From Combretum micranthum (lineage: Eukaryota; Streptophyta; Magnoliopsida; Myrtales; Combretaceae), in NCBI GenBank assembly GCA_024138025.1, contig JAMXBD010000171.1, positions 1,178,001-1,242,000 on the forward strand: a stretch of DNA of 64,000 nt. The letters are read 5' to 3'. Under the pieces are notes generated by a model. It saw only the letters and a program-made list of their open reading frames with translations, had not been told where the DNA came from and made no database searches. Every line of letters starts with the position of its first letter. Within the stretch, counting starts at the first letter, position 1. The translations under genes and the position numbers were made by a program. This document shows, in pieces, positions 23,624 to 36,760 of this stretch.

Positions 23624-26488
23624 GCTGGCGAGGAACGGCTGGTAAGACGAAGCAAAAACTAAACCATATAAATCTATAAGAGCTTGTCGGTGGTGGACAT
23701 CATCTTATCCCTAAAAAAATAGATATAATAATTAAAATATTAATTATAATAATATAATTAATAATTAAATATGATATGAATTATGAAATAATAAAATATC
23801 GTATCAAAACTAATAATGAAGTTATAGTCTTATAGGATTTTCCATTATACTTGCAATTTGAAGATTAACCTAGACACTAATGGTTGTGATTATTATTATT
23901 TTTCCCTCTTTCCACAGAGCATTGATAAACCTGAATGATTGGAACAATGAGACTATTGAATTTCCTTTTGATAGTCAAATCAGAAAAATGTTGGGAAATT
24001 TTTTGCTAAACTTCCAGAGAATTTAATTTCTATAGCCAGCGTATTTATCATCGTCACATTGGTATTAAGAAATTAAATAAAAGTAATAAATATTAATTTA
24101 AAATGTAGTTGCATCTATTTTGACGACAGCTACATCCCTGATGGTTTATATAACGCATTGTAATTTTGCTTTTTTCTTATGGTCTTATCTTTAATAGTAT
24201 TATATTTATAATTGTGCTGTTAAGTTTGACATGTTATAAAATAAAAATAACAAATATATTGGAGAAGAATTACGTGGAGCCGTTGAACAGCTCGAAAAAG
24301 GCAGAAAGCTCGGGCCCGTTTAAAGTGAAATTGAATTTTTAAAACTTAAATTTAGGTAATTTAGATTGTATAGAGAGATGTTGAACCGGTGCGAATCAAG
24401 CACTGAGAGAGTTGGTTAGATATCAAGTTAATGCGGTGGTGCCTTGGCAAAGCCCGTAATAACTACTAGCATGGACAAAACTTGGGCCCATTGTGGCTAG
24501 CCCAGTCAACTCGAGGGCTAGAGTTAACTTGGGTGCGTAATATATATATATATATATATATATATTTTGTTACGTTGCACAGAGTTCTTGCACCACTTTA
24601 TTAAAACTTCAAAAAGGTTATAATTTCTTTTTATAAAAGAAAAACCATTTAGAAAATTATTGCATGGTTAAACAAATTCTAGGGTTAAATTACTTGAACG
24701 AGATGGGTTTGGATCAAGCAATTCAAAATAACTTAAATTATGTGCAACTCTGTGCTATATGTGTTTATCATTTGATAAATAAAATATACTTATGTCAATG
24801 GCTTTGTAGCTTAGTGGCATCCGATTCGAGTTTTCATCATTGAAGTACTGAGTTCAATTCCCCATTTTAGTGCATTGTTTACGTTTTTCATACAATATAT
24901 GATGACTCTGTAGTTTTAACTCTGAGTAGTATATTTTTTATATTATTTTTTTTTAACACTGTCTCTCGAAAGTTGATTTTGATAGTTTATTTTCTTTACG
25001 GTCTTTAGTGGTTTTATAATTTGATTATGCAGTAAATTACACTATCCTTTTATTATATTTTCTTTTAAGAGTGTTTTTTTTTTTTAATTATTAACTTTTA
25101 ATAATATATAAAGGCTATCAAACTCACAAATTTACGTAGAATTGTTGAGTGTTTGTACGTCCGGAGTATAGAATTGAAATATAGAAACGTAAGTTTCTGT
25201 AAAGTATGAAAAATAGCTTTGAAAAATTATAAATATACTTATAAAAGTTGTAAAAAACTTAAAATACAATAGATTAAAAAAAGAAATTATGTTTTCTTTT
25301 TTATAATAACTCTTAATACATAATATAGAATATAATTAAAAAAGAAAGTAGAATCAAAATTAATTTATTTTCTATTATTTTGTTTAAAAATATTATGAAT
25401 TGAAAGAGGATATAACTTTTTTCAACTTATGTTAGACTCTTAATTATATCAATGAAATAAATAACTTTTCTTATAAACTTTACAGCTATAACTCAATTTG
25501 AATGAATTTAACAAATATAGAATAGAAGAGGTGGGGAGGAAGCGAAAGAGATAAAAAGATTGTGTTAAAACATATCGGTTGATGAGTTTATAAAAACATG
25601 GTTGTATTTTTTTATATTTTAACCTATTTGACCTAAATAGGTAAAATCGATAAACTCAATTTAAAGTTAATATTCTACAAATATATATATATATATATTA
25701 TTATTTTACGCATGAATCAACTCGGAAGGGCTTCTAGAATCATAAACTCGTGAAATCGTATGGGTAAAATCGTGATTTTGACAACTACGAATATATCTCT
25801 TATGTATTATCCTATTTTAAACAAATAATGACTTTTTAGAAAACACTTATGAAAAAATAATACCGAAAGGACATCATTAAAAAAAAAGGTGTAATTCTGA
25901 GTAATTGTGTGCGAAAAGTTTACATCAAAAAATTATTATGAAAGTTAATATTGAATTAAAAATGAAAAGAAAATGTAATTATCTATACTAAAGTAATACA
26001 TTGAAAGAGTATTGCCAAAAAGAAAAATGATATTAAAAAGCTGGGAAATTTTACTATTCCATGGCGGTTACAACGAGATTAGTTCTGTCATATCAATAAA
26101 CGGTCTATATCTTTTTTTTATCATGATCAAACTTAAATTTTTTTATATTTAATTATTTTATAATTAATTTAATTTTGATATTAATAGTAGTACGATACCA
26201 TAACAGGACCATAGAAATTTACAAAAAGGATATAATAACAGAAAACTTTTAAAATAATATATTATAATGGATTGAAAGTTTTGGAGGTCGATTGTGCAAA
26301 TTCTAAAATATTTCAAATTTAATAGCTGAACTTCATGGTATTATGATTTAAATAATAATACCTAAAAAGAAAAATTAGTAGCATATATATTTCCTTTCAA
26401 ATAAGACATGAAACCAAGGAAAAGAGAAATCATGCTAGTAGAATGGAGAATTTGATGAAAAAACCGCTTTGTCCATAGGTTTTGCAAT
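23624..26488. other. Intergenic upstream of cyclase copy A
   Basis: No gene seen. Very AT-rich, with TA microsatellites at about 24538-24566 and 25680-25698. A TTTATATGG element about 45 bp before the copy A start (near 23670, minus strand) could be its TATA box, which would imply a very short leader. Confidence 0.5.
24799..24870 (+). repeat. tRNA-like (SINE-type) segment
   Basis: TGTAGCTTAGTGG at 24805-24817 resembles a pol III A box, and GAGTTCAATTCCC at 24850-24862 resembles a B box, 33 bp apart. No tRNA fold or 3' tail was found, so a SINE fragment or chance match remains possible. Confidence 0.35.
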
Positions 26489-27166
26489 TAATGTTGTGCA
26501 AAAAAACCTGTGAAACCGAAAAATTGAACTAAAATCGAAAAATCAATCCAAAAAATATATAAACCGGTTCGTTAGTTTCGATTTAGGATTGCGGTTTTTA
26601 TTTTTTTTATTTTTTATTTCGATTAATCACGAAAAGCCGACGATTAACAGTTAATCGTTTTAATATTTATAAATATAATATATATAATTTACATATACAT
26701 ATAATTGTTTTTCATATATATATATATATGCATATGATTTACATATGTTAATGTTCCTTGTATTTTCATTAAAGTACTATATTTTGTCCTATATTTGATG
26801 GGAGTTAATATGATAATTGATTTGATTTTGTTAGTAATGATACATCTAAAGGCTTATTTTTCCCTTTTTCCATAATTTGATTTGTTTTTTTTAACTCTTG
26901 TAATATATATAATAATTAAAAAAACTCTATGATAAAAGCTAAAAAATAAGATTTGTTGTAACTATCAATTTGATTTGTTAAAATCATTACGTTAAATGGT
27001 TAAAAATTGAAAACTAAAAAAATTAACCGAAAAAGCAGTTAACTATTAAAGCGGTTAATTGTTTATAATGAATCGGTTAATGATTAGGATATTAAAAAAT
27101 CGATCATAATAGTTAAATTTAAAAAATAGGGTTATAGACCGGTTAATCGAACTGTGAACACCCCTA
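26489..27166. mobile_element. hAT-type non-autonomous element, 678 bp
   Basis: The left end TAATGTTGTGCA and the right end TGAACACCCCTA (inverse TAGGGGTGTTCA) match at about 8 of 12. Flanks TTTGCAAT (26481-26488) and TTTGCAAC (27167-27174) are an 8-bp duplication matching at 7 of 8. The subterminal regions are rich in 'aaccgaaaa' and 'ggttaatcg' words that are mutually complementary. There is no transposase frame. Confidence 0.7.
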
Positions 27167-27324
27167 TTTGCAACTACGACTGCAAAACTGGACTAGTAGT
27201 TTGTCTAATCCAATTAACTAAAGAACCTAGATGTAGCAACAGTTTAGATTGGACCCAAAACCACTGGCTTATAGATCTGGTTTAAGTCCAACTTAAAAAC
27301 GGATGTGCCTAAGCTCGTACTAGA

Positions 27325-27960
27325 CTAATCTGTTTGTTTCATCTTATTTTGGTGATATTCTATTTTTGTCATTTTCAAATAGATATTTATCAAGAAACAA
27401 ATACAAATGAAAAATAAATATTTATACTCATAAACAAACCATACATATCATATATAAATAAGATACAGATAAAATATAGATTATTGATCAAATATAGATA
27501 AGATACAAATAAAAATAAGATAATTCAAATAAACCTAATTCTATTAAACGGAGGTTTTACAAGTTTGATTCATGACGACAATATATATATATATATATAT
27601 ATATACATTTGGAGATTAATATAAAAATTAGGAAGGCAAAAAAAATTAGAAATTAAAAAAAATAATATTAATTAAAACATTCTTTACCTTAAAATAAAAA
27701 CTAGCCCTTAAAATAATAGTCCTTAACCTATTTTATTAAAGAATTCTTTAGAATAAGCATTTATTTGTATACAAATACATTCGCTTTTAATTATAAAGTT
27801 AGAGTTTGATCGACAACAAACAAATCAGATACAGATTAGATATAGATGACAAACAGATACTTTTACTCATAAAAAGATCAAACAGATTAGATACAGATCA
27901 AATACAGACGACAAATAGATACAAATGAAAAATAGACTATCAAAATAAACAAAACTATAA
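27325..27960. mobile_element. Two diverged copies of the 'cagataca' MITE family
   Basis: 27325-27540 runs from TAATCTGTTTGTTTC to AATAAACCTAA, similar to the ends of the 4359-4579 MITE. 27770-27960 has the same internal words (ACAGATTAGATACAGATC) in partial form. A TA microsatellite at about 27579-27605 separates them. Confidence 0.4.
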
Positions 27961-28830
27961 AAACTAAAAACAAAAACCAAGTTCATTACGATAAAAACAA
28001 GTTTTACATTATTAAAACATATGATACAAATTTTGTAGAAATGTACATGAATCCAATCAAACATACTTACTATATTTATTATATTTGTTTTTAGTTATAA
28101 CAAATTAAATGCTATAAATAAATAATAAAATTTTTAATATTTAGAAGATGCTTGTATTTTAGTTTACACATAATTTTTTCCAACATTCTTTTCTTTTTTT
28201 CCTTTTCCATCCTTTTCCAACATGTACCCACATTTTGGGGTTTAAAATTAATATATATGGCAATATATCTCAGGCGTGAATCAGTTCTCCACTCGAAACT
28301 CCACTTAGCCGCCCGGGATCAAGCATCCGGGCTTTGATGAATTTTAGATTCAACCATAGATCTACTGTGCCTTGGCAATCCACATTTAAATTTTGAAAGG
28401 AAATATTAATAATAGAAAAAACAGAAATAAAAAATGAGATATAAAATTAAATACACTGAAAATTTAAATATGTTTTTAGACAAGCTAGAAAATATTTCCA
28501 TTAAGAACATTTAATATATTGTTATTAATATTTCAAAAAATAAATAGGATTAATTAGTTTGATATATATAAACTTTTATCAACATAAAAATTTTTTCATT
28601 TCATGGCTATGCCTAGTTAGCATTTTATCTTGTGCATTTTTTCTGCACTTTTGTCCGTTCTAACTTAATTTGGATGTAATTCTTAAAGCAAGAGCTAACT
28701 TGTTCCATTTTTTAGACATGGACTAAGGGGTCAAACATTGCAACCACCACGAGCTAGTGGATTCATTAGCACAAAACTTAGTCCACTTAATCTAGAAATT
28801 TTGGAATAACAGTTGGCATATATGGAAGTG
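27961..28830. other. Intergenic, no gene seen
   Basis: AT-rich. A short GC-rich patch (GCCGCCCGGGATCAAGC, near 28310) stands out but codes for nothing recognisable. Confidence 0.5.
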
Positions 28831-29034
28831 TACATTTGAAATGTAAAATAAATCCTATTCATTGAGGATAGTAAATGCATTATGATTCTTGTATACTTAT
28901 GGGTAGTAAGAAAATGAGAAAATAAGAAAATAAAAACATCATCTTACATTTGAAATGTAAAATAAATCCTATTCATTGAAGACACATATACAAGTAAGAA
29001 AATGAGAAAATAAGAAAATAAAAACATCATCTTT
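28831..29034. repeat. Two-unit tandem repeat, 114-bp period
   Basis: TACATTTGAAATGTAAAAT begins both units (28831 and 28945), and both end with runs of 'gagaaaataagaaaata'. The second unit has an internal deletion of about 24 bp. It lies just beyond the end of the LTR element's internal ORF. Confidence 0.75.
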
Positions 29035-29159
29035 CATTTTTTATATTCACATAGAAGGGTTACGAGTTTTAACACTCAAGCAGAAAGAAAACATAAGTAC
29101 GACAAGCCCTTTTTATTTATTTACAATGCAGTCTATGCATCTCTTAAGTAACTTAGTTA

Positions 29160-29936
29160 TTAAACAAAGGGGGAGGAGTTAAGATTCAGGCGACTAATTT
29201 CAATCTCCCAAGTATGTTCCTCTGGAATGTTCAGAGGAGTTGAAGTGTAATGTCCATTCCCGTGATGTTCAGTAGAAGATGGAGTGTAATGCCCATTCCC
29301 ATAATGTTCAGTAGGAGGTGGTGGAGTCATATTCGTACTGGTTGGGGTAGTAATGTCGTCAGGATATACAACATTAAGAGGTGTGACGGCCACTGGAGTA
29401 CTAACATTCAAACTTTCGTACATAGTTTGATAATTAATGTCTAAAGCTACTTCTTCCATACTTATGGGTAAAGCGATTGTAGCATCTGTCAGGGTAGCTG
29501 AAGCAATAGAAATGTAAGGAAACCCTTCATGAAAGGGAAACCAATTACTTACGCCTTCAGGTAAGTTCAGCATGGCTTTTCTATACCAATCAGGAATAAG
29601 AAATATATCATTGGGGTACAGGTATTGGGGATTAGGCTTTGTTACAAAGTGGACTATTGGTATAACCATATCCATCAACTGCTGTCTCCAGACCACATAG
29701 TGTTCAAATGCAGAATGACCGAATACCAGCTTAGTTCATCTTCGTTTCTTTTGATCATATCGTCCCACCAAGATTCCCAGCGGGGGTTTATGTTATCAAT
29801 GTACTTACAATTGATTTCATCAGAGGAAAAGTAGACACCGTGACTGGCTAGTTGGTATATCAGATGCTGAAGCCTGATCCTATAGTCTACTGGAGCTACC
29901 TCATGTAAATGTCGAAATTCTTCCCACTATTCAATA
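29160..29936 (-). pseudogene. Frameshifted ORF of unknown function inside an LTR element
   Basis: The open part (29696-29160) encodes 178 aa ending SRLNLNSSPFV. Upstream the reading continues in another frame through WEEFRHLHEVAPVDYRIRLQ and NPRWESWWDDMIKRNEDELS. It joins at GHSAFEHYVVWRQQL by a single-base shift near 29715, and a stop precedes WEEF. The C-terminal part holds two imperfect 14-residue repeats around STEHHGNGHYT. No CCHC knuckle, protease or polymerase motif is seen, so it is not a standard gag-pol. It lies between a primer site and a tandem repeat, on the element's sense strand. Function unknown; some resemblance to plant mobile-domain proteins was considered but could not be supported. 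Confidence 0.5.
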
Positions 29937-30054
29937 AAAAATTCTCTTCGTCGCTACAATCACGAGTCTATATGGGTTAATGAATGATGTTGCTGTTAGT
30001 ATATATATATATATATTCTTTTTATGATTATCATTTTTGTAATATCTTTTAAGT

Positions 30055-30067
30055 GGCTCTGATACCA
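30055..30067 (-). other. Primer-binding site for initiator methionine tRNA
   Basis: The minus strand reads TGGTATCAGAGCC, the 13-nt complement of the 3' end of plant initiator Met tRNA. It lies nine bases after the LTR terminus (GATGTGACA ending at 30077). This sets the element's orientation and defines 30077-32857 as a 5' LTR. Confidence 0.88.
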
Positions 30068-30076
30068 CTTTAAGAC

Positions 30077-32857
30077 TGTCACATCCCGGAAAATTAATTC
30101 GTACAGTCCCGCCGTAATTATCAAAGGTTTATGGAGTTCGATCAAGTCATGGTCCATAAACATCTGATAATTACTAGGCTCACTAAATAATGCCGCACTT
30201 AAAAATATTTACAGAAATGGAGACTAGGATTAAGTTTTTGGTACTTACGGGTATTATTCTAGGCATTTTCTGTTATTACTTATGGATTTCTTGCAAAAGA
30301 AGCTGTAGGGTAGTGAGCATAATTCCACGTGCTTAGTAAGTGGATATAAAAAGGGTAATTATAAACATTATAGGACAAATCATAACCATTTGTTATTATT
30401 AACGTGAATTGTGCAGTCAATTGGGATGCCATCCGTGTGATGTTAACCGGTTCATCACGGGATTAGAGAAATTAACCCCACTCTAATCTAGGTTTCGAGG
30501 AGTTTAACATAGATTCATTTTCTATAAAATCGGGAATGTGCAATAGACCGCTGTCCTCTCAAAAACCGTTTAGGACTATCCCTCAGATAGCTTGTAACCT
30601 TTAATGCGACCCCCTCTCTTGTCACTTAGTTCAATAAAGGTTAGAAGAAGAAATACATTCCTACCTGAACTGTCGGTTTTGTGGATGCAAGGATGCAATA
30701 TGCGATATGGTATGTATGATCGGTTATTAGTTTCACTATATTCTTAATAATACATTTTTACTTAGGCGATCAAACAGATATCTCACACCAATATAATAAG
30801 ATAAGTAAACATCCAATATCAAACCAAGTTAATTAACCACACACATTTTATAGCTAACTTACAAGCACAAACAATTATAATGTAAATAATATCCCTTTTT
30901 ACAATTACCATATAAATGAACCACTTACCAAAATAGGTTTCGTGTGTGAAATAGATTGCTGTAGAGTTTTACCTAAAAGAATGATTTTGATAAGATGAAT
31001 TAGTATGATGCCAAATCTTGTTTTAGTTGTAGTATGATTATAAGGTTTATTTAAGGAATAAAATGACTTTATTAAAAGATTATAAGTTAACATATAAGAA
31101 ATTAACGAGCTTATTTTGTTTTTTTTTATTAAAAGGCATTGTGAAATTAAGCACTTTTAGGTACTTAATTAATTTTTGAAAAGTTATAATTTTATTTGAA
31201 AGAATTCTAAATAGTTCGATAAGTTGGTATAGCTTGAATTGCTTGGATAAGTTATTTTTAATTTATATGACATATGATTATAGTTTATAATTTCAAGGTT
31301 ATTGTTTGTAAGAGTTGTTAAGTTTTAAACTTTATAGCTAATTATTACATTAATATTTGGTAATCCTTTTATTTGGGGTATGCATGTCATTATTGATACT
31401 AATATATTTAGTTAAGTAAAGTGTTAAGGTGGTTATGAACATTTAATAGAATTTTCATAATTTCTTTATTTTACTAGCTATAATTGATAAATTAGTGTAT
31501 ATATTCAAATAAATGTGAAAAATATTGTAAGTGTCAATAATGTCAGTATGAATATCTTGGAGTAATAATATAATATTTTTTTTTTAGGAATCGTTTAGGT
31601 ATTTTATATTAGAAGTTCGGATTTTACTATTTCTAGTATATTCACAGTGATAATCATGTAATTTTTAAAAATATCAAAATTTCATGAAAAATTTTGAAAA
31701 TTTTGTAGCTAATATTATATTGTACTTACTGTAAATTTTTGGAGCCGAACGAACAAGTTTTGATGTTGAAAATATTTCTTGTCGAAGATTGGCTAGGATT
31801 CACCGGCGCCACCTCAAGACGGTGGAGTTGCCCCTTCTAAGGTTTTGGACGGCCTTTTATTAATTTTAGACTCCTAACTTTCAAGTTTGGTGATTTTCTG
31901 ATTTCGGATGTGGGTTTTGTAAATTTTACAAGTTCTGGGCGGTATTTATAGCGAATTTTCGGAGTTTGTAAATTCGATAAAAATTACCAGGTGGCAAATT
32001 TTTTTCATGCAAAAATTACCACGTAATCCTTACATTTTACACGTCCATTCTGGTATCTACAATGATTTTTGACAAATGTTTGATAATTTTTCTAAATTTG
32101 GACACCTAATTTGCATGCATGCATAATTATTTTAATTTTGTTTTAATGTAAAAAAAATTTGCCATCTATTTTCACGAAGTTTCCTAATTTTTCCTGATTT
32201 TTTCAGAATTTTGATTGATGTTTATGCCTCCATTTGGTAATTGTTTGGTTAATTTGCTACTTTTTAAGTAAATTGTTGTTTTTTGGAATTTTCCTTCAAT
32301 TTTTTCAAAATTTAGAGTTCTTATGCTTTCAGAATGATTATGACATTCCTAGGAGCTTGACAATCATTGTCTTCCATTTTTTATGTTTTATAGGGGAATT
32401 TAGAGATACTTAGATTAATTTTAGGGTATTTTAGTCTTTTTACTACTTTAATTTTGGCTTTATTTGATAAATTCAGCCAAATTTTACACTATTCATTGAT
32501 TTGACTATATCTAATTTACCTTAAATTACTTTCATTCTTACTATTACTTAACTATAATTTACTATTTACTATTTATTTTACCATTTACTATTACCTTGAT
32601 TATTTACTATTTACCTTTGTTATTATTTATTTAGTCAAGGAATTTTGTTTATTTATTTTTATTTGGACTTTAAATTCTTATATTACTTTTCTAATTTTTA
32701 ATAATTTCTTTTGATTTTGGAAGAATCATATTCTTAATATCGTTTTTCCCTTCCGCTTAGTTATTCAATTTTAACTATTATTTTACTTAGTTCATATAAA
32801 CATTCTTATATTATTTTAGGTTTAATTCTTGTATTTTATAAAAATCGGGGTATCACA
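30077..32857 (-). mobile_element. 5' LTR (2.78 kb) of a truncated, probably non-autonomous LTR retrotransposon
   Basis: On the minus strand it starts TGTGATACCCCGAT (32857) and ends CCGGGATGTGACA (30077), followed by the tRNA primer site. The internal region continues to about 29040 and holds one degenerate ORF without polymerase motifs. No second LTR is present in the window, and the two LTR flanks (AAGAC, TAATA) do not match, as expected when only one end of the element survives. A large LTR with a primer site but no pol resembles a LARD-type derivative. Confidence 0.75.
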
Positions 32858-33705
32858 TAATATAATTTTATATATTTTACAAGATACCATATACCTTATG
32901 AACACATATATGGTTTTTATTGGAATTGAAAAAAAAAAAAAAACCTACCAATATTTAAGATTTTAAAATAGTTTCAATCACTTTGACAATATGGATATAA
33001 AAATTCAATAATATGTAAATTATCAATTTAGTGGTCCTTACATAAACTTCTTAAGTATTTTCTTGCCTACTTTTATATGATACAATTTGAAAAGAAGAAT
33101 CAGGTTTAACCTATTTCATTAAGAAATCAATATTTATACTATTAAATTACCAACAGTTTTAACTTACTAGCCATTCAAAATCTCAGCACTCAGCTAATAT
33201 TATGCACTGCCAATTAGGATTTCATATCTTTCTTTAACTCATGCATGATTGTTTTTATTTATAAAAATTAATATTGTTAGACCTAGTTTGAAAGTTTATC
33301 CGGACATACTAGAGAGTCAAAGATTAATAATTAAGATTAGATTGAATCGGTTTACTTTTAAAGAGCAAATCATATTCAACCGGATTAAATTAAACATATT
33401 AAGCAAGGTGAAAATGCTCCTAAAAACAATAAGATGGATTAAGCTCGGTAACAATGCTCATAAAAACAATAAGAAAAACACAAAGCTTCAAGATAGTAGA
33501 GAGACGAGTACATGCAATATGTACCATAAAAAAAAAAATCAATTGTCAAGCTAATTCGAATTTAAAAAAAAAAAAAAGAATACCATAAATCATCAAAGCA
33601 TCTGAATCTAGAATAATAATCCATCAATATGGCAAAAGGCCCTAGCTTTTTATTTTCGACATGTATAACAAAATACATATACACATATATGTATGGAGTA
33701 TTTAT
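32858..33705. other. Intergenic, no gene seen
   Basis: AT-rich with poly-A runs. None of cyclase exons 2-6 was found here or further down to 29000, which is where they would lie for copy B. Confidence 0.55.
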
Positions 33706-34095
33706 TGTTGAGAACTCCCGAGTCAAGCGCATCAACATCGTACCCAGCATCGAAGTAGTGGTCGTAAAATTGGCCAGGAGCATTCACATGAGTGCCCGTA
33801 TGAACAGCAATCTTCATCTCCGAAACATTAGCAAGAGACCCACTTTTCATACTCGCTAGAGGCCTAATAAACTCTCCAATCCCATCATTTGATCCAAATA
33901 AAGGCATGTCCACTGTCATCCTATGACTTATATCCATGATTCGACCACCGTCGTATGTTTCTGCCGAACAGGTTCGGGCACATTGAGGTCGAAACAGTCG
34001 ACTGTTTCGGTGCCCGGCATCGGTGGATGTACGGCGTTAGCGGAGGTAGTGGTGAGGAGAAGGAAGAGGAAAGGGAGGAGAAAGGTGATGGGCAT
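33706..34095 (-). pseudogene. Cyclase copy B: lone, broken first exon
   Basis: Homologous to exon 1 of copies A, C and D. From an ATG at 34095 it encodes a hydrophobic signal peptide and the [18 protein letters not shown] segment. One base is then missing near 33965 (CGGCAGAAACA where CGGCGAGAAACA is expected), and the frame runs into a stop at ISHR level. Reading on in the conserved frame, the metal motif is HTGTHVNAPGQF: Asp has become Asn and the last His has become Gln, so two ligands are gone. The exon 1 splice donor reads AACA|ATAAAT instead of AACG|GTAAG. No later exons follow. Four independent defects make it a clear pseudogene fragment. Confidence 0.9.
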
Positions 34096-34718
34096 GATTA
34101 TGTTGATGGAGACATGGAGGATAAGTTGAAAGCACTGTTGGCAATAAGTAAGAAATAAATGGGCTGGTCAAGCCAGGATTATATATTTATGTATATTTAT
34201 TATTTAGTTAGTAAAATATATAATTTGAAAAGTTTTTGTTAGAGACTTGTTTTATAAATTCAAGTGAATAATTGCATTCTTTAGATAAATGCAAACAATA
34301 CAACTATTTATGTTTGTGATGTTTCACTTTAATACTTTGGGAAATCACGATTTTATCTAGATAATGCATCATTTAATTAAAAAAATTGTCTAATTACATA
34401 ATACTTAAATATATAATATTTTATATGATTAAAAAATGTACATATCATATATTTATAAATATGTATTATTAACATATTTATTATAAATATTGTTTAAACA
34501 AATTTATCATCCATATTTACCGCGGGTTTTACCTGATTTATTATTACATACATATGACTCCTTTTAGCTTCTTTAAGCAATCTAATATTTCTCTTTTTTT
34601 TTTTTTTTATAAAATCATAAAATTATTTCATAAAATAATAAGTTTTTGAAAGACACACAAATCGAACCAATTATTTAACCTTATGTGGGTTATCATAATA
34701 TGTATGCATGGAGCATTA

Positions 34719-35052
34719 AACATAGGTGCAGGTCAGGTCTGACTCATGATCCATCACGAACCATCACTGGCGTGTTAGACCGTCATCCTGTCCCAGCCAT
34801 ACGAGTCACGACCTGTTGGGCAATTTGCATGAGTAGGCAAGTCGTAAGTAAGTCAATCTTGCCTGACCATCAACCAGATAAGTCATACAGGTCACATTTA
34901 TTTAAAAAAAAAAAACAATGGGGGAAATTTAAAAAAAATTAAAAAGTCATAGATTAATGGGATTTGACTCGACCCATGTCATCTAAATCAATGTAAACCC
35001 AACCTGTGAATTGGTAGGTCCAGACTAAGTTGACCCAGCATCTATATCTGTA
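34719..35052. mobile_element. hAT-type MITE, 334 bp (copy upstream of cyclase B)
   Basis: The left end AACATAGGTGCAGGTCA and the right end CAGCATCTATATC (inverse GATATAGATGCTG) form an inverted repeat. Flanks GAGCATTA (34711-34718) and GAGCATAA (35053-35060) are an 8-bp duplication matching at 7 of 8. The interior repeats 'ggtcnnnacc' words. A second copy lies at 47885-48252. Confidence 0.68.
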
Positions 35053-36749
35053 GAGCATAAATAACATTGGTTAGCATTCCATGATATATTGCCTTTAAAG
35101 ATCCTAAATCTATATTTCCTCCCTTAAGAGCAACTTAGGTTGTTTCCATACCAACCTGTACTTTTAGGCCTGAAACTTAATTAATAAGAGCAAAATGCAC
35201 TATACATGATTATCTTTCCCCCACTTAGTTTGATGGAATTTTTGTCCTTATTCCAAAGATTATAAGATTGATGTTATATAGTGTATATAGAGAGAGAATC
35301 ACAAGTGATGATCAAGATTTATGATTAATATTTTTAGATGAAAATTAAAAATTTAAATAGTTTGAATATTGGATTAACATGTTATACAGTTTAAGTAGAT
35401 ATTTCATCATGATTATTGTAACATTGTTAAATCAAATTTATATGGCATATTACATCAAACTTACATCAAATTTCTTGGTGTTAATTGGTTCTACATATTT
35501 TTCTTTCACTCACTTTTGAGAATCAAGTTTCTCTATGTTTCACTCAAGTGTTAACTTTTCCCCTATCAATCCATGCGATGGGAATTCATATTTGTTATCT
35601 CAGCCATAGTGCCTCTATGCCATTGAACCAAACATCTAGTAGTTTGGAAGAATAATATTCATGTTAGGTTGTTTAATCTGTGTAAGTGTTATAACCTATG
35701 CGATGCCCTAATCTTAGTGCGTTATGAGCTTACCATGTGTCACTATAAGAAGAGGACACATTAAGGCTAGATTTTCGCTAATATCCTCAAATAGTACTTA
35801 ATAACTCCAAACTTACATTAAATAGATAATCTCATTAAATTTTCATTATTAAAAAATAAAAACTTTAGAATAAACTATAGCCATTTTCACACCTATTTTA
35901 ATAGAATATCAAACTTATTCTATTAGAAAAGATCCAAAATACTAAACTTCATGTCTTAAAGAAATGCCATCAAACTTCAAATAAAATTTCCAATTAATCA
36001 AAATTATGCTGGAAAGTCTTATCCACTACCGCCATCCTCATAATCTACAAATACATCGTATCTCGACAAGTCATACATTGAAGGCTCTTCACTTGTTTAT
36101 GAAAAAAGATTAAAAAAGATAGAGCTAAAACCCAGTATGCAAAAACTACAAGTACACACACACATGAACAATTATTGCACACATCCACATGCAACATGGT
36201 TAATGCAACAACCACAATTTTGTTATCTGTAACTTTAAGCCATCAACCAACACAGCCGAAGTTTATTTGTGCCTAACCCTAAACCCAGAGTAACTCATGA
36301 CTCCATAACAATTATATAAATATATATGTACATATATTTAGTATTGGGTACTCTCCAATACCCTAGGGATCGTTACCGTTTTCATCTAATTTACCATAAT
36401 CCTTTCTAAATGCGGCTTCACTCGAGACAACGTTACATAAGGATCATCAAGTTGCCACCCCAGCATCACCGATACTCTCGACTCACTAGGCTTAGCCAAA
36501 CACGAGCAACAAAACTTGAATTAGAGTCCAATAACTGATTAGTTCATTTCAAATACTAATACCTAACACGCACAAGCAATAAATAAGGTAATGACGTACC
36601 TAATTTGGCGTTTGGAATGATAAACTCAAATCTACTGAAATCACCTGAACATGATACATAACAGTACTAACTCATTACTTGATTTAAGAAGGATAACATA
36701 TCCCTAAGGTAAGGTAGGTTCCCAAAGTTACTAATAACTACTGCTATTA
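35053..36749. other. Intergenic, no gene seen
   Basis: Near-unique looking AT-rich sequence with a TA tract near 36310-36330. No reading frame or repeat structure could be supported. Confidence 0.5.
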
Positions 36750-36760
36750 TAGGTCTAGAT

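Noticed and set aside
24280..24540. GC-richer patch thought to be an rRNA or organelle insert
   Set aside because: No conserved rRNA or plastid gene wording could be identified.
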